From NCBI GenBank assembly GCA_963730395.1, contig CAVSSK010000011.1:124001-188000 (forward strand): 64,000 bases of DNA, given 5' to 3'. Position 1 is the first letter of the stretch, and the number at the start of each line of letters is the position of its first letter. Under the pieces are notes generated by a model. It searched no databases and was not told the DNA's origin. It worked only from the letters and a program-made list of their open reading frames with translations. The position numbers were made by a program, and so were the translations under genes. Source of the stretch: Bog-473 sp963730395 (GTDB lineage: Bacteria > Actinomycetota > Acidimicrobiia > Acidimicrobiales > RAAP-2). Shown piece by piece: positions 9,071-16,990 of this stretch.

Positions 9071-10042
9071 GTGATCCGCTGGGGCGTGGTCGGCCCGGGC
9101 GCGATCGCCACGGGGTTCGCCGATGCCATGCAGTCGACCGACGGCGGAACGATCGTCGCCGTGGCCTCACGTTCAGCCGAGCGTGCCGATGCCTTCGCGG
9201 ACCGGTATGCGATTCCGGCCCGCTACGGTGACGACGAGTCCCTCGCCGCCGACCCGGACGTGGATGCCGTGTACGTCGCCACACCGCATTCACGGCACGA
9301 GTCGGACACACTGAGATTCCTGCGTGCCGGGAAGCACGTCCTGTGCGAGAAGCCCTTCGCGCTCAACGCGCGGCAGGCGGCCACGATGATCGAGGCGGCC
9401 CGGAGCCGGGGCCTGTTCCTGATGGAGGCGATCTGGAGCCGCTTCCTCCCGGCGTACCGCTCCCTCGTCGAGGTCGTCGGGGAGGGCCACATCGGTGAGC
9501 CGCTCGTGGTCGAGGCGGACTTCGGGTTCCGGCGGCCGCTCGAGCCCGGGCATCGCCTCTTCGACCCGGCCCTGGGAGGCGGCGCGCTGCTCGATCTGGG
9601 CATCTATCCCCTCCAGCTGTGCTCGCTCCTGCTGGGCACGCCCGAGCACGTGGTGGCGGACGCAGTCGTCGGCGAGACCGGTGTCGACGAGGTGGTCGCC
9701 GCCGTGCTGCGCCATCGAGGAGGAAGCCTCGGCGTGGTCAAGGCCGCCATCAGGGTCGGCATGTCGTGCACGGCCCGCATCTCGGGCACGGAAGGATGGA
9801 TCGACCTTCCCGCGTTCATGCACTGCCCGAGCTCCTTGACCGTGACGACCAGCGCGGGACCCCGGCACATCGACGGCTCCTACGAGGGCAACGGCCTCCG
9901 GTTCGAGATCGAGGAGGTCCATCGCTGCCTGGCCGAGGGGTCGACCGAGAGTCCCGTCATGCCGTTGGACGAGACGCGTGCCCTCGCCGCCACGCTGGAC
10001 GCCATCCGCGCCCAGGTTGGTGTCGTCTACCCGGGAGAGTGA
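9071..10042 (+). CDS. Gfo/Idh/MocA-family NAD(P)-dependent oxidoreductase
   Basis: A 323-residue sugar-dehydrogenase-type enzyme. The Rossmann fold starts at once (IRWGVVGPGAIATGFADAM), the signature EKPFALN lies near residue 97, and the substrate domain follows (LLDLGIYPLQL). The family oxidises or reduces sugars, inositols and their derivatives; the nearby xylose genes suggest a pentose or xylose oxidoreductase, but the substrate cannot be read from sequence. GTG 9071 sits right before the Rossmann strand; an in-frame TTG at 9032 would add 13 residues. It diverges from xylA across a 222-base region containing the operator. Confidence 0.85.
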   Translation: MIRWGVVGPGAIATGFADAMQSTDGGTIVAVASRSAERADAFADRYAIPARYGDDESLAADPDVDAVYVATPHSRHESDTLRFLRAGKHVLCEKPFALNARQAATMIEAARSRGLFLMEAIWSRFLPAYRSLVEVVGEGHIGEPLVVEADFGFRRPLEPGHRLFDPALGGGALLDLGIYPLQLCSLLLGTPEHVVADAVVGETGVDEVVAAVLRHRGGSLGVVKAAIRVGMSCTARISGTEGWIDLPAFMHCPSSLTVTTSAGPRHIDGSYEGNGLRFEIEEVHRCLAEGSTESPVMPLDETRALAATLDAIRAQVGVVYPGE

Positions 10043-10059
10043 CCCTCCCGACGAGGGTC
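10041..10059. terminator. Hairpin between convergent genes
   Basis: GACCCTC and GAGGGTC form a perfect 7-base-pair stem with a 5-base loop, exactly between the convergent stops at 10042 and 10059. There is no clear U-tract, so it is a possible bidirectional terminator or transcription barrier rather than a classic intrinsic terminator. Confidence 0.45.
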
Positions 10060-11291
10060 TAGGAGGGCGCGCGGAGTCGGTAGAGCACTTCGCCGGCGTC
10101 GCGCACGACCAGCGTGTCCGGATCTGACGCCCAGGCGTCGACATCGACCGCCGGTGGCGCCAGGTAGCCCAGGTTCGCCCTCTTCACCGTGTCCTCGGGG
10201 ATCCCGGTGGCCAGCGTGACGCGCACGCGCTGGCGCTCACCGTGCACCGGGTCGTAGGTCCCGGCGCCGAAGAGGTGGGTGGAATGGGCGAGCTCACCCC
10301 GCGGGTAGCGACGGTACCGATCCCAGTGGGCGAGGATGTAGTCACGGCAGTGGTAGCCGATGTCGACCAGTGCGGGGTGCATGGCTGCGATATCCCGGAT
10401 GTGCGGCGCGTAGAGGACCACCTCGCCGCCGTCGGCGACCACCGGCTCCACCTTGTAGAAGCCCTTGGCTCCCGTCCACAGGTCGGGATACCGCGCTGGC
10501 ACGAGGGAGAGCACGCGCGGGACGGGTGCGTCCAGGTACTCGACGTGGGTGCGCGCCGCCACCTCCGCCGCCGCCGCCCACGACGCCGTCGGCTCGCCGA
10601 AGGCGAGCGACTGCAGCCCGCCCGATGCATGGTCCACCACGACGCTCAGGGCGTGACGCTCGCCGGGCACCAGCCCGGCTGCGGCGTCGACGAGGGCCCG
10701 AACCGGGGTGATGCCCGACCGACCGATGATCTCGCCGCTCGTGATCAACGCACCCAGCCAATGGGTCACGTCGATCAGCTCCTGGCCCGAAAGGCCGGGA
10801 AACAGGTACTTGTTGCCGCCGGAGAACCCGATGACCTCATGGGGGAGCACGGGGCCGACGATCAGCGTGACGTCGCTGTCCAGCACCAGCCGGTTGATGC
10901 GGACGTCGATGGCGTCGTCGATCCGGCCTCCGGACAGTTCGTGCACCAGCGTCGGGCTCAGCGACCCGACGTGCACGAAGGTCTCGTCCTCCCACCAGGC
11001 ATGGTTGACCGTGGGGAACGACAGGGGCCCGACGAGGGAGCGCATGGCGGCGTCGGCCATCGGTGCGTGGGTGCCCAGCGCCACCACGGCGGTACAGGCG
11101 CTCGTGCGGCCCGCCGCCTCCTCGTCAATGGCCCCGAGCAGGAGGGGCAGCGGGCAGGTGCGCGTCGCATCGGGGATCACGAGGCAGAGCGAGCGGCCGG
11201 AGAGATCGAGACCCGAGAGCTGTGCGCGCACGAAGGTCCTCACGTCGTCCTCGGTCAGGATCGGCCCCGGACCCCCCAGCGTCGCGGTCAC
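10059..11291 (-). CDS. LarA-family nickel-pincer hydroxyacid racemase/epimerase
   Basis: A 410-residue member of the LarA (lactate racemase, DUF2088) superfamily. The residues needed for the nickel-pincer cofactor are present: Asp41-Arg44 in PDATRTCP, His75 in ALGTHAP, His151 and Lys161 in HEVIGFSGGNKYLFPG, and His177 in DVTHWLG. The His151-Lys161-His177 spacing (10 and 16 residues) equals that of His174-Lys184-His200 in Lactobacillus LarA. GTG 11291 overlaps the stop of the fructuronate-reductase-like gene as GTGA, so the two are coupled. The superfamily is known to include a D-gluconate 2-epimerase, which would interconvert mannonate and gluconate; that role fits here but is inference. The cofactor-making LarB, LarC and LarE are not in the window. 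Confidence 0.85.
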   Translation of the reverse strand: MTATLGGPGPILTEDDVRTFVRAQLSGLDLSGRSLCLVIPDATRTCPLPLLLGAIDEEAAGRTSACTAVVALGTHAPMADAAMRSLVGPLSFPTVNHAWWEDETFVHVGSLSPTLVHELSGGRIDDAIDVRINRLVLDSDVTLIVGPVLPHEVIGFSGGNKYLFPGLSGQELIDVTHWLGALITSGEIIGRSGITPVRALVDAAAGLVPGERHALSVVVDHASGGLQSLAFGEPTASWAAAAEVAARTHVEYLDAPVPRVLSLVPARYPDLWTGAKGFYKVEPVVADGGEVVLYAPHIRDIAAMHPALVDIGYHCRDYILAHWDRYRRYPRGELAHSTHLFGAGTYDPVHGERQRVRVTLATGIPEDTVKRANLGYLAPPAVDVDAWASDPDTLVVRDAGEVLYRLRAPS

Positions 11292-12682
11292 CGCTGGGCC
11301 TCCAGCACCGCGAGGCCGGCATCGACGACGCGCTGCAGTGCCCCGGTGACCTCGACGACGAAGTCGTCGTCGGCGCGGCCGGCCAGAGCCAGGTTGCTGA
11401 GTCGACGGAGGCTGGCGCCCTGTGACGCTGCGGCACGCAGCTCCGCGGCGACGGGGTCCTCCAGGGCAGGGAGGTCCACCCCACGGACCGTGAGGCGGGC
11501 CGTGGCGGCGATCCAGATCGCCGCCACGGCGGCGAAGGAGTGGGTACCGAGGCCACGGGCGCGGCGGGCGGCGGCCACCGGCACCAGGCGCTGCGGCAGC
11601 TTGCTCGATCCGTCGGCGCCCACCTGCGTGCAGGTATGGCCGAGCGTCGGGTTGGCGAACCGGCGCAGCGCCTCGTGGGCGAACCGCTCCGGTCCGAGGG
11701 CAGCGGGGAGGTCGGCGACTTCGAGGGTCTCGTCGACCACGCGCCGGACGAAGGGCACGAGGGCGTCGTGCCCGACCGCCTGGGCGATCGTGCGGCAGCC
11801 TGCCAGCATGCCGCCGTAGGCGACGGCGGAGTGGGGTCCGTTGAGCAGCCAGAGCTTCCTCCGCTCGAAGGGCGTGACGTCCTCCACCAACTCCACGCCC
11901 GCCTCGGCCAACGGGGCGAGGGAGTCGACGGTGCCGATGGTCCAGGACCGGTGGCGTTCGGTGCTCACGGCCGCCCGGTCGACCAGGCCGAGCCGACGTC
12001 CGATGTCCTCCTGGTCCTGCTCCGTGGGAGCGGGCACCATGCGGTCGACGACGGAGCTCGGGAAGGCGACCTCGCGGGCGATCCAGTCCGCCAAGGACGG
12101 ATCGAGGCGCTGGGCGGCGTCGACAACCCGCGCCCGCAGGACGCGCCCGTTCTGCAGCAGGTTGTCGAGGGAGGCGAAGACCGGTGGCGCCAGCCCGCGC
12201 CGCCGGCGGCGGGCCAGCGCCAGCGCGATGAGGGTCGGTGCCGACGTGGGATCCTCCGAGGGCTCGGGTTCGTCGGGTGAGACCTCGTAGCCCTTCTCCG
12301 TGATGGTCAGCGTCACGAGGCTCGTGGTGGGTGCCGCAATGACGTCGAGCGCGGCCGCCGGCCCCGTCTGCACCGAGGCCAGCGCGCCCACGACGCGCAG
12401 CGAGACCTCGGCTCCCGGTTCTCTCTCCGCCACGGTGTACAGACCGTCCTGTGGCGTCAGCTGCTCCTCGGCGCGGGCGCTCCTGATGGAGACCGCCCTG
12501 ATCAGGCCGGGTCGTCCCTGCCGCAGGAGATCGTCGGCGTACACGCCGAGGTGGGCCCGGGCGAAGGCTCCGAAGCCGAGATGGGCGATCGGTGGCGCCG
12601 AGGTGCGGTCATAGGTCGGTCGCTGTCGCACGTGCGCGGCGGCGAGCGTGCCTGCCGCCAGACGTTGCCGTGGCGACGTCAC
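11288..12682 (-). CDS. uxuB: Mannitol dehydrogenase family; probable fructuronate reductase
   Basis: A 464-residue long-chain polyol dehydrogenase. The NAD-binding part begins IAHLGFGAFARAHLGVYAD, and the catalytic signature K-x4-N-x2-H is seen in RRKLWLLNGPHSAVAYGG, followed by LRRFANPTLGHTCTQVG. Family members act on mannitol, tagaturonate or fructuronate. Fructuronate reductase (to D-mannonate) is preferred because uxaC and beta-glucuronidase lie close by. It is divergent from the second lacI gene with only 44 bases between starts, and its stop overlaps the start of the LarA-family gene. Confidence 0.82.
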   Translation of the reverse strand: MTSPRQRLAAGTLAAAHVRQRPTYDRTSAPPIAHLGFGAFARAHLGVYADDLLRQGRPGLIRAVSIRSARAEEQLTPQDGLYTVAEREPGAEVSLRVVGALASVQTGPAAALDVIAAPTTSLVTLTITEKGYEVSPDEPEPSEDPTSAPTLIALALARRRRRGLAPPVFASLDNLLQNGRVLRARVVDAAQRLDPSLADWIAREVAFPSSVVDRMVPAPTEQDQEDIGRRLGLVDRAAVSTERHRSWTIGTVDSLAPLAEAGVELVEDVTPFERRKLWLLNGPHSAVAYGGMLAGCRTIAQAVGHDALVPFVRRVVDETLEVADLPAALGPERFAHEALRRFANPTLGHTCTQVGADGSSKLPQRLVPVAAARRARGLGTHSFAAVAAIWIAATARLTVRGVDLPALEDPVAAELRAAASQGASLRRLSNLALAGRADDDFVVEVTGALQRVVDAGLAVLEAQR

Positions 12683-12726
12683 CGTTCCATCCGGTGCTCT
12701 GCGGGTGCCGTGTAGCGTCGGGCGCC

Positions 12727-13695
12727 GTGCGGTCCCCTCAGCGCGTGACGATCCTCGACGTCGCTGAGCGGGCCGGCGTCCACGCGGCGACCGTGTCCCG
12801 CACCATCAACGTCCCCGAGAAGGTGGCGCCGGCCACCCGGCGCCGGGTCGAGCAGGCGGTGCGCGACCTCGGCTTCGTGCCGAACCGAGCCGCCCGCGGG
12901 CTCATCACCGGACGGACCGGCAACATCGCCGTGATCGTCCCGGACATCACGAATCCCCACTTTGCGTCGCTCGTCAGAGCGGTGGAGCGCTCGGCTCGGC
13001 AGTCCGACCTGCAGGTGCTCCTCGTCGACACCGGAGAGCACCCCGACGAGGAGGTGCGTGCAGCCCGGACGATGTTCCGGGACGTCGACGGGTTCGTGGT
13101 GGTCTCGCCTCGCCGGCTCCACCGCCAGCTCGACGCGTTCGACGCCAAGCCAGTGGTCTTCGTCAACCGACCCGTGCGCCACCACGCGTCCATTCTGTTC
13201 AGGACGGCTCCGGCGGTGGCGGACGCGCTGCACCATCTGGCTGCGCTGGGGCACCGCAGACTGGTCTATCTGGGCGGCCCGCGGGGTTCGTGGGCCTCCG
13301 GCGAGCGCCGGGACGCGGTGCGGCGCACCAGCCGCTCCATCGGCATCGAAGTCGATCAGCTCGCGGTGGCCGAGCCCACCTTCGAGGCGACCGTCGACCA
13401 GGCGCAGGCGATCATCGCCAGCACGGCCACGGCCGTCATGGCCTTCAACGACCAGATGGCGCTCGGCGTCATCGCCGGGCTGACCGCTCTCGGGACCTCC
13501 GTCCCGCGCGACGTCAGCGTGGTCGGCTTCGACGACGTGCCGATGGCTGCCATGGTCGCCCCGCCGCTCACCACCATCAGAGTGCCGACGAGCGAGGCCG
13601 GGGCCCTGGCCGTGGCGATGCTGGGCGAGCAGCCCTCGACGAAGGAGCTGGTCGGGGAGCTCGTCGTCAGGCACTCGACCGGTCCACTGCGCTGA
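12727..13695 (+). CDS. LacI-family regulator of the hexuronate cluster
   Basis: A 322-residue repressor starting with GTG 12727, directly before the helix-turn-helix VTILDVAERAGVHAATVSRTI and hinge PNRAARGLITGRTGNIAVIV. The sugar-binding domain is complete (MAFNDQMALGVIAGLTALG, VPRDVSVVGFDDVPMA). It lies between uxuB (divergent) and uidA (convergent, 29-base overlap of 3' ends), so it probably senses a hexuronate or an intermediate. The palindrome upstream of uxaC at 16938-16951 is a candidate site for it. Confidence 0.88.
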   Translation: MRSPQRVTILDVAERAGVHAATVSRTINVPEKVAPATRRRVEQAVRDLGFVPNRAARGLITGRTGNIAVIVPDITNPHFASLVRAVERSARQSDLQVLLVDTGEHPDEEVRAARTMFRDVDGFVVVSPRRLHRQLDAFDAKPVVFVNRPVRHHASILFRTAPAVADALHHLAALGHRRLVYLGGPRGSWASGERRDAVRRTSRSIGIEVDQLAVAEPTFEATVDQAQAIIASTATAVMAFNDQMALGVIAGLTALGTSVPRDVSVVGFDDVPMAAMVAPPLTTIRVPTSEAGALAVAMLGEQPSTKELVGELVVRHSTGPLR

Positions 13696-15471
13696 CGCCG
13701 AGCCAGCGCCGCCGCAGTTCGTGGGCGGCCAGCTTCGGGCGCCGGTCCCTGGTGAACACGCCCTTCTTGTTGCCGTCGACGCGCATGAAGGAAGGCCCGG
13801 TCGCGAAGTCCGCAAAGTTCCAGACGTGCTCTCCGACGACGGCATCAACCCGGTCGAACACCCGGTGGTACGTCTCGAGGAGTGCCGCCTGGTACTCCTC
13901 GCTCCACAGAGAGCCGTCCGTCGTATGGAGGCCGGCGAGCGTGTCCGCGCCGTACTCGGTCACGATGATCGGCTTGCCGTGCCGGCTCACCCACGCCGAC
14001 AGCTCGGCTTCGAGGCCGCGTTCGGCCGCGTCGAGGTCGCCGGGCTCGACGTACCATCCGTAGTAGCGGTTGATCATGACGACGTCCGCCAATTCGGTGA
14101 CCGTGCAGGTGTCGGGGAGCGCGAACATCATGTTGACGAAGCCGACCGGGCGGCTGGGGTCGGCGCGTCTCGCGGTGGCGAACAGGGGCTCGAAGTAACT
14201 GCGGGCGGCCTCGGTGTGCGATTCGGGCTCGTTGGCGAGGCTCCACAGGACGACGCACGGGTGGTTCTTGTCCCGAGCGATCAACTCCTCGATGGCCTGC
14301 CGGTGCGCCTCCTGCGTCGCCGACCCGATCGTGTCCTCGGAGAACGTCGTCTTGGGTCCGCCCAGGAACAGGCCACCCCCGACCCCGAGGTTGAGCCCGA
14401 CGGCCGCCGTCTCGTCGATGACGACGATGCCCAGTCGGTCGGCGTGGTCGAGCACCTCCTCCGCGTAGGGGTAGTGGGAGGTCCGGAACGAGTTGGCGCC
14501 GATCCACGACAGCAGCGAGAAGTCGTGCACCATCGCCACGTCGTCGTGGCCCCGGCCGTGCACGTCGATGTCCTCGTGCTTGCCGAAGCCGCGAAAGTAG
14601 AAGGGCTCGCCGTTGAGGAGGAATTGCGTGCCGTCGACGCGCACGGTGCGGATGCCGACGGGCAGCGCGTAGCGGTCGACGAGGGAGTCGTCGTCGAGCA
14701 GGTCGACCTGCAGCTCGTAGAGGTACCCTCGGCCCGGGCGCCAGAGCTCCGGCTGAGGCACACGGAGCTCGCCGCTGCCGCCCGTCGCGGTGCGCCACCT
14801 CCCGCCCGTCGGCGTCGCGCAGCGCCACCTGCACCGTGGGGGTGCCGGGCCGTGCCACGACCGTCCACCCGACCACGCCCGTTTCGCCCTCGAAGTCGGT
14901 GACCACGGTGATGTCGTCGACGTAGGTGCGCGGCGTCGAGTACAGCCAGACGCTTCGATGCAGGCCCGCGTAATTCGAAGAAGTCGTGGTACTGGCGTTG
15001 GCGGCGGACGCCGGTGGGCATCACCTCGACGGTCCCCGGGGGGAGGGAGTGCCATGTGAGCTCGTTGTTGACCACGACGGTGAGGCGGAGCTCCTCCCCG
15101 GCCCCCGCGAGTGGGGTGATGTCCACCTCGAAGGGCGTGTAGCCACCCTCGTGCTCGGCGACCCGGGTGTCCCCGACCCAGACCACTGCCCGGTGGGTGG
15201 CGGCGTCGAACCGCAGCACCACCCGTTGACCGGCCCACCCGCGCGGGACGAACACGTGCCGCTGGTACCAGACGTCGCCGACATGGTCATGGAGGCGGGG
15301 ACCGACGAAGACGTCGTTGAAGCTGCTCGGGACGGGCATCCCCGTCGCGTCGGGCAAGGTGGAACGCCACCATCCCCCGTCCCGGCCGACGCCGTCGACG
15401 TCCGCGGTGAAGCTCCACAGGCCGTCGAGTCGCTTGGTCTCTCGCGTGATGGTGTCCTGAGGGCGGAGCAT
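13667..15471 (-). pseudogene. uidA: Beta-glucuronidase (GH2) with two single-base frameshifts
   Basis: The complete protein can be read only by changing frame twice. The first frame runs from ATG 15471 (behind AGGAGG) to QRQYHDFF. An extra base near 14976 moves it to the frame beginning NYAGLHRSVWLY. A second extra base near 14786 moves it to the frame TGGSGELRVPQPELW, which continues to the normal C-terminus. The acid/base Glu is in WSLANEPESHTE, the nucleophile Glu in IIVTEYGADTLAG, and the N-x-K motif that recognises the glucuronate carboxylate is in DGNKKGVFTRD, so beta-glucuronidase is well supported over beta-galactosidase. It would release glucuronate for the adjacent uxaC. With both indels removed, everything else looks functional, so assembly error is as likely as true inactivation. 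Confidence 0.85.
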
Positions 15472-15525
15472 GGTCCTCCTTCTGTGGCTAGGTGTCGGCC
15501 CTGGCGCGGGCGAGCATGACCTGTC

Positions 15526-16932
15526 TCACGCAGGCACCCGAAAGGCCCGTCGCGCCAGGTGATAGGCGAGGTCCTCTGCGATCTCGCCGGCATCCTCCTC
15601 GTCGAGCCGGTGCTCGGCCACCAGCCCGGCGAGGTAGCCCGCATTCAGCCGGCGGGCAACGTCATGACGGGCCGGGATGCTGAGCAACGAGCGGGCATCG
15701 TCGTTGAAGCCGACGGTGTTGGCAAACCCGGCCGTCTCCGTCACCAGGCTGTAGTAGCGGCGCATGCCCTCGGGGCTGTCGTAGAACCACCAGGGGGGTC
15801 CGAGCCGCAGCGCCGGGTAGTGCCCCGCGAGGGGGGCGAGCTCGCGGCTGTACGTGGTCTCGTCCAGGGTGTAGACGACCACGGTCAGGCGCGGCTCGTT
15901 GCCGAACCGGTCGAGGAGGGGTTTGAGGGAGGCCACGTAGTCGACCGCACGCGGCATGTCGGCGCCCATGTCGGGGCCGAAGCGCTCCGCCACGGTCGGG
16001 TTGTGGTTGCGCCATGACCCGGCGTGAAGCTGGAGCACGAGACCGTCGTCCAGGCTCATGGCGGCCATCTCGACCAACATCTGCCCACGGAAGCGCTCCG
16101 TGTCGTCCGGGCGGCACTCTCCGTCCAGGATCCTCCTGAAGAGCTGCTCCGCCTCACGCTGTGACAGATCGGCCGTCGCCGGCGAGGGGTGCCCGTGGTC
16201 GGAGGCGGTCGCACCGGCGGCCACGAAGCAGGCGCGCCGGGCCCGCAGGGCATCGAGGTAGCCGTGCCACGTGGAAGTGTCGGCGCCGGTGAGCTGGCCC
16301 AGCGCGGCGACGTTGGTGCGGAAGTCCACCCGGTCCGGATCGACGACGTCATCGGGGCGAAATGTGGGGACCACGCGTCCCTTCCAGCCGGAACGACGGA
16401 GGACGGCATGGGACTCCAGGAGGTCGAGCGCCCCGTCCGTCGTGGCCAGGAATTCGATACCGAACCGTTCGAAGAGCGCACGGGGTCGGAACTCGTCGTG
16501 TGCCAGCCGGGCGCACATCTCGTCGTACACGTCGTCCGCCGTGTCCGCTCCGAGGGGCGCCGCGACGTGCAACACCTCCGACAGCGTGTAGTCGAGCCAG
16601 AGCTTTGACGGCGTGCCACGGAAGAGGTGGTAGTGGCGGGCAAGCTCGCGCCAGACCGCCCGGCCGTCGACCTGCGTTGCTGCACCCCCGATCGGCTGCA
16701 CGCCGAGAGCCTCCAGGGGGACGCCCTGGCTGTAGAGCAGGCGCAAGAGGTAGTGGTCCCGGGTCACCAGCTCGGCTGCGGGGTCGCCGATGGGCCCATC
16801 CTCGGCGAGCAGCGCGGGGTTGCAGTGGCCGTGGGGACTGACGATGGGGAGGGATGCCGTGCGTGCGCAGAGCCGGCGCGCGATCCTCCGCACACCCGGC
16901 TCGGCGGGGAGAAGTCGGTCCTCGTTCAGCAC
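15526..16932 (-). CDS. uxaC: Glucuronate isomerase
   Basis: A 468-residue UxaC-type isomerase of the amidohydrolase-like barrel fold, converting D-glucuronate to D-fructuronate. The N-terminal metal motif is HGH at residues 34-36 (IVSPHGHCNPALLAEDGPIG). Other landmarks are HLFRGTPSKLWLDYTLSEV and the C-terminal RHDVARRLNAGYLAGLV. The start is GTG 16932. Only five bases separate it from a perfect palindrome, so no ribosome binding site fits upstream and a leaderless transcript is likely. It precedes uidA by 54 bases on the same strand, forming a uxaC-uidA operon. Confidence 0.92.
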   Translation of the reverse strand: MLNEDRLLPAEPGVRRIARRLCARTASLPIVSPHGHCNPALLAEDGPIGDPAAELVTRDHYLLRLLYSQGVPLEALGVQPIGGAATQVDGRAVWRELARHYHLFRGTPSKLWLDYTLSEVLHVAAPLGADTADDVYDEMCARLAHDEFRPRALFERFGIEFLATTDGALDLLESHAVLRRSGWKGRVVPTFRPDDVVDPDRVDFRTNVAALGQLTGADTSTWHGYLDALRARRACFVAAGATASDHGHPSPATADLSQREAEQLFRRILDGECRPDDTERFRGQMLVEMAAMSLDDGLVLQLHAGSWRNHNPTVAERFGPDMGADMPRAVDYVASLKPLLDRFGNEPRLTVVVYTLDETTYSRELAPLAGHYPALRLGPPWWFYDSPEGMRRYYSLVTETAGFANTVGFNDDARSLLSIPARHDVARRLNAGYLAGLVAEHRLDEEDAGEIAEDLAYHLARRAFRVPA

Positions 16933-16937
16933 AGTTG

Positions 16938-16951
16938 TGCAAAGCTTTGCA
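16938..16951. promoter_or_regulatory. Perfect palindrome at the uxaC start, probable operator
   Basis: TGCAAAGCTTTGCA is a perfect 14-base palindrome five bases upstream of the uxaC start codon. Length and TG...CA ends resemble a LacI-family operator, although the centre is GC rather than the more usual CG. A protein bound here would block the promoter of a leaderless uxaC-uidA transcript. Confidence 0.5.
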
Positions 16952-16990
16952 TGAACCGTGGCCCAGGTGCCAGCCCGTGACCTGCTTTCT

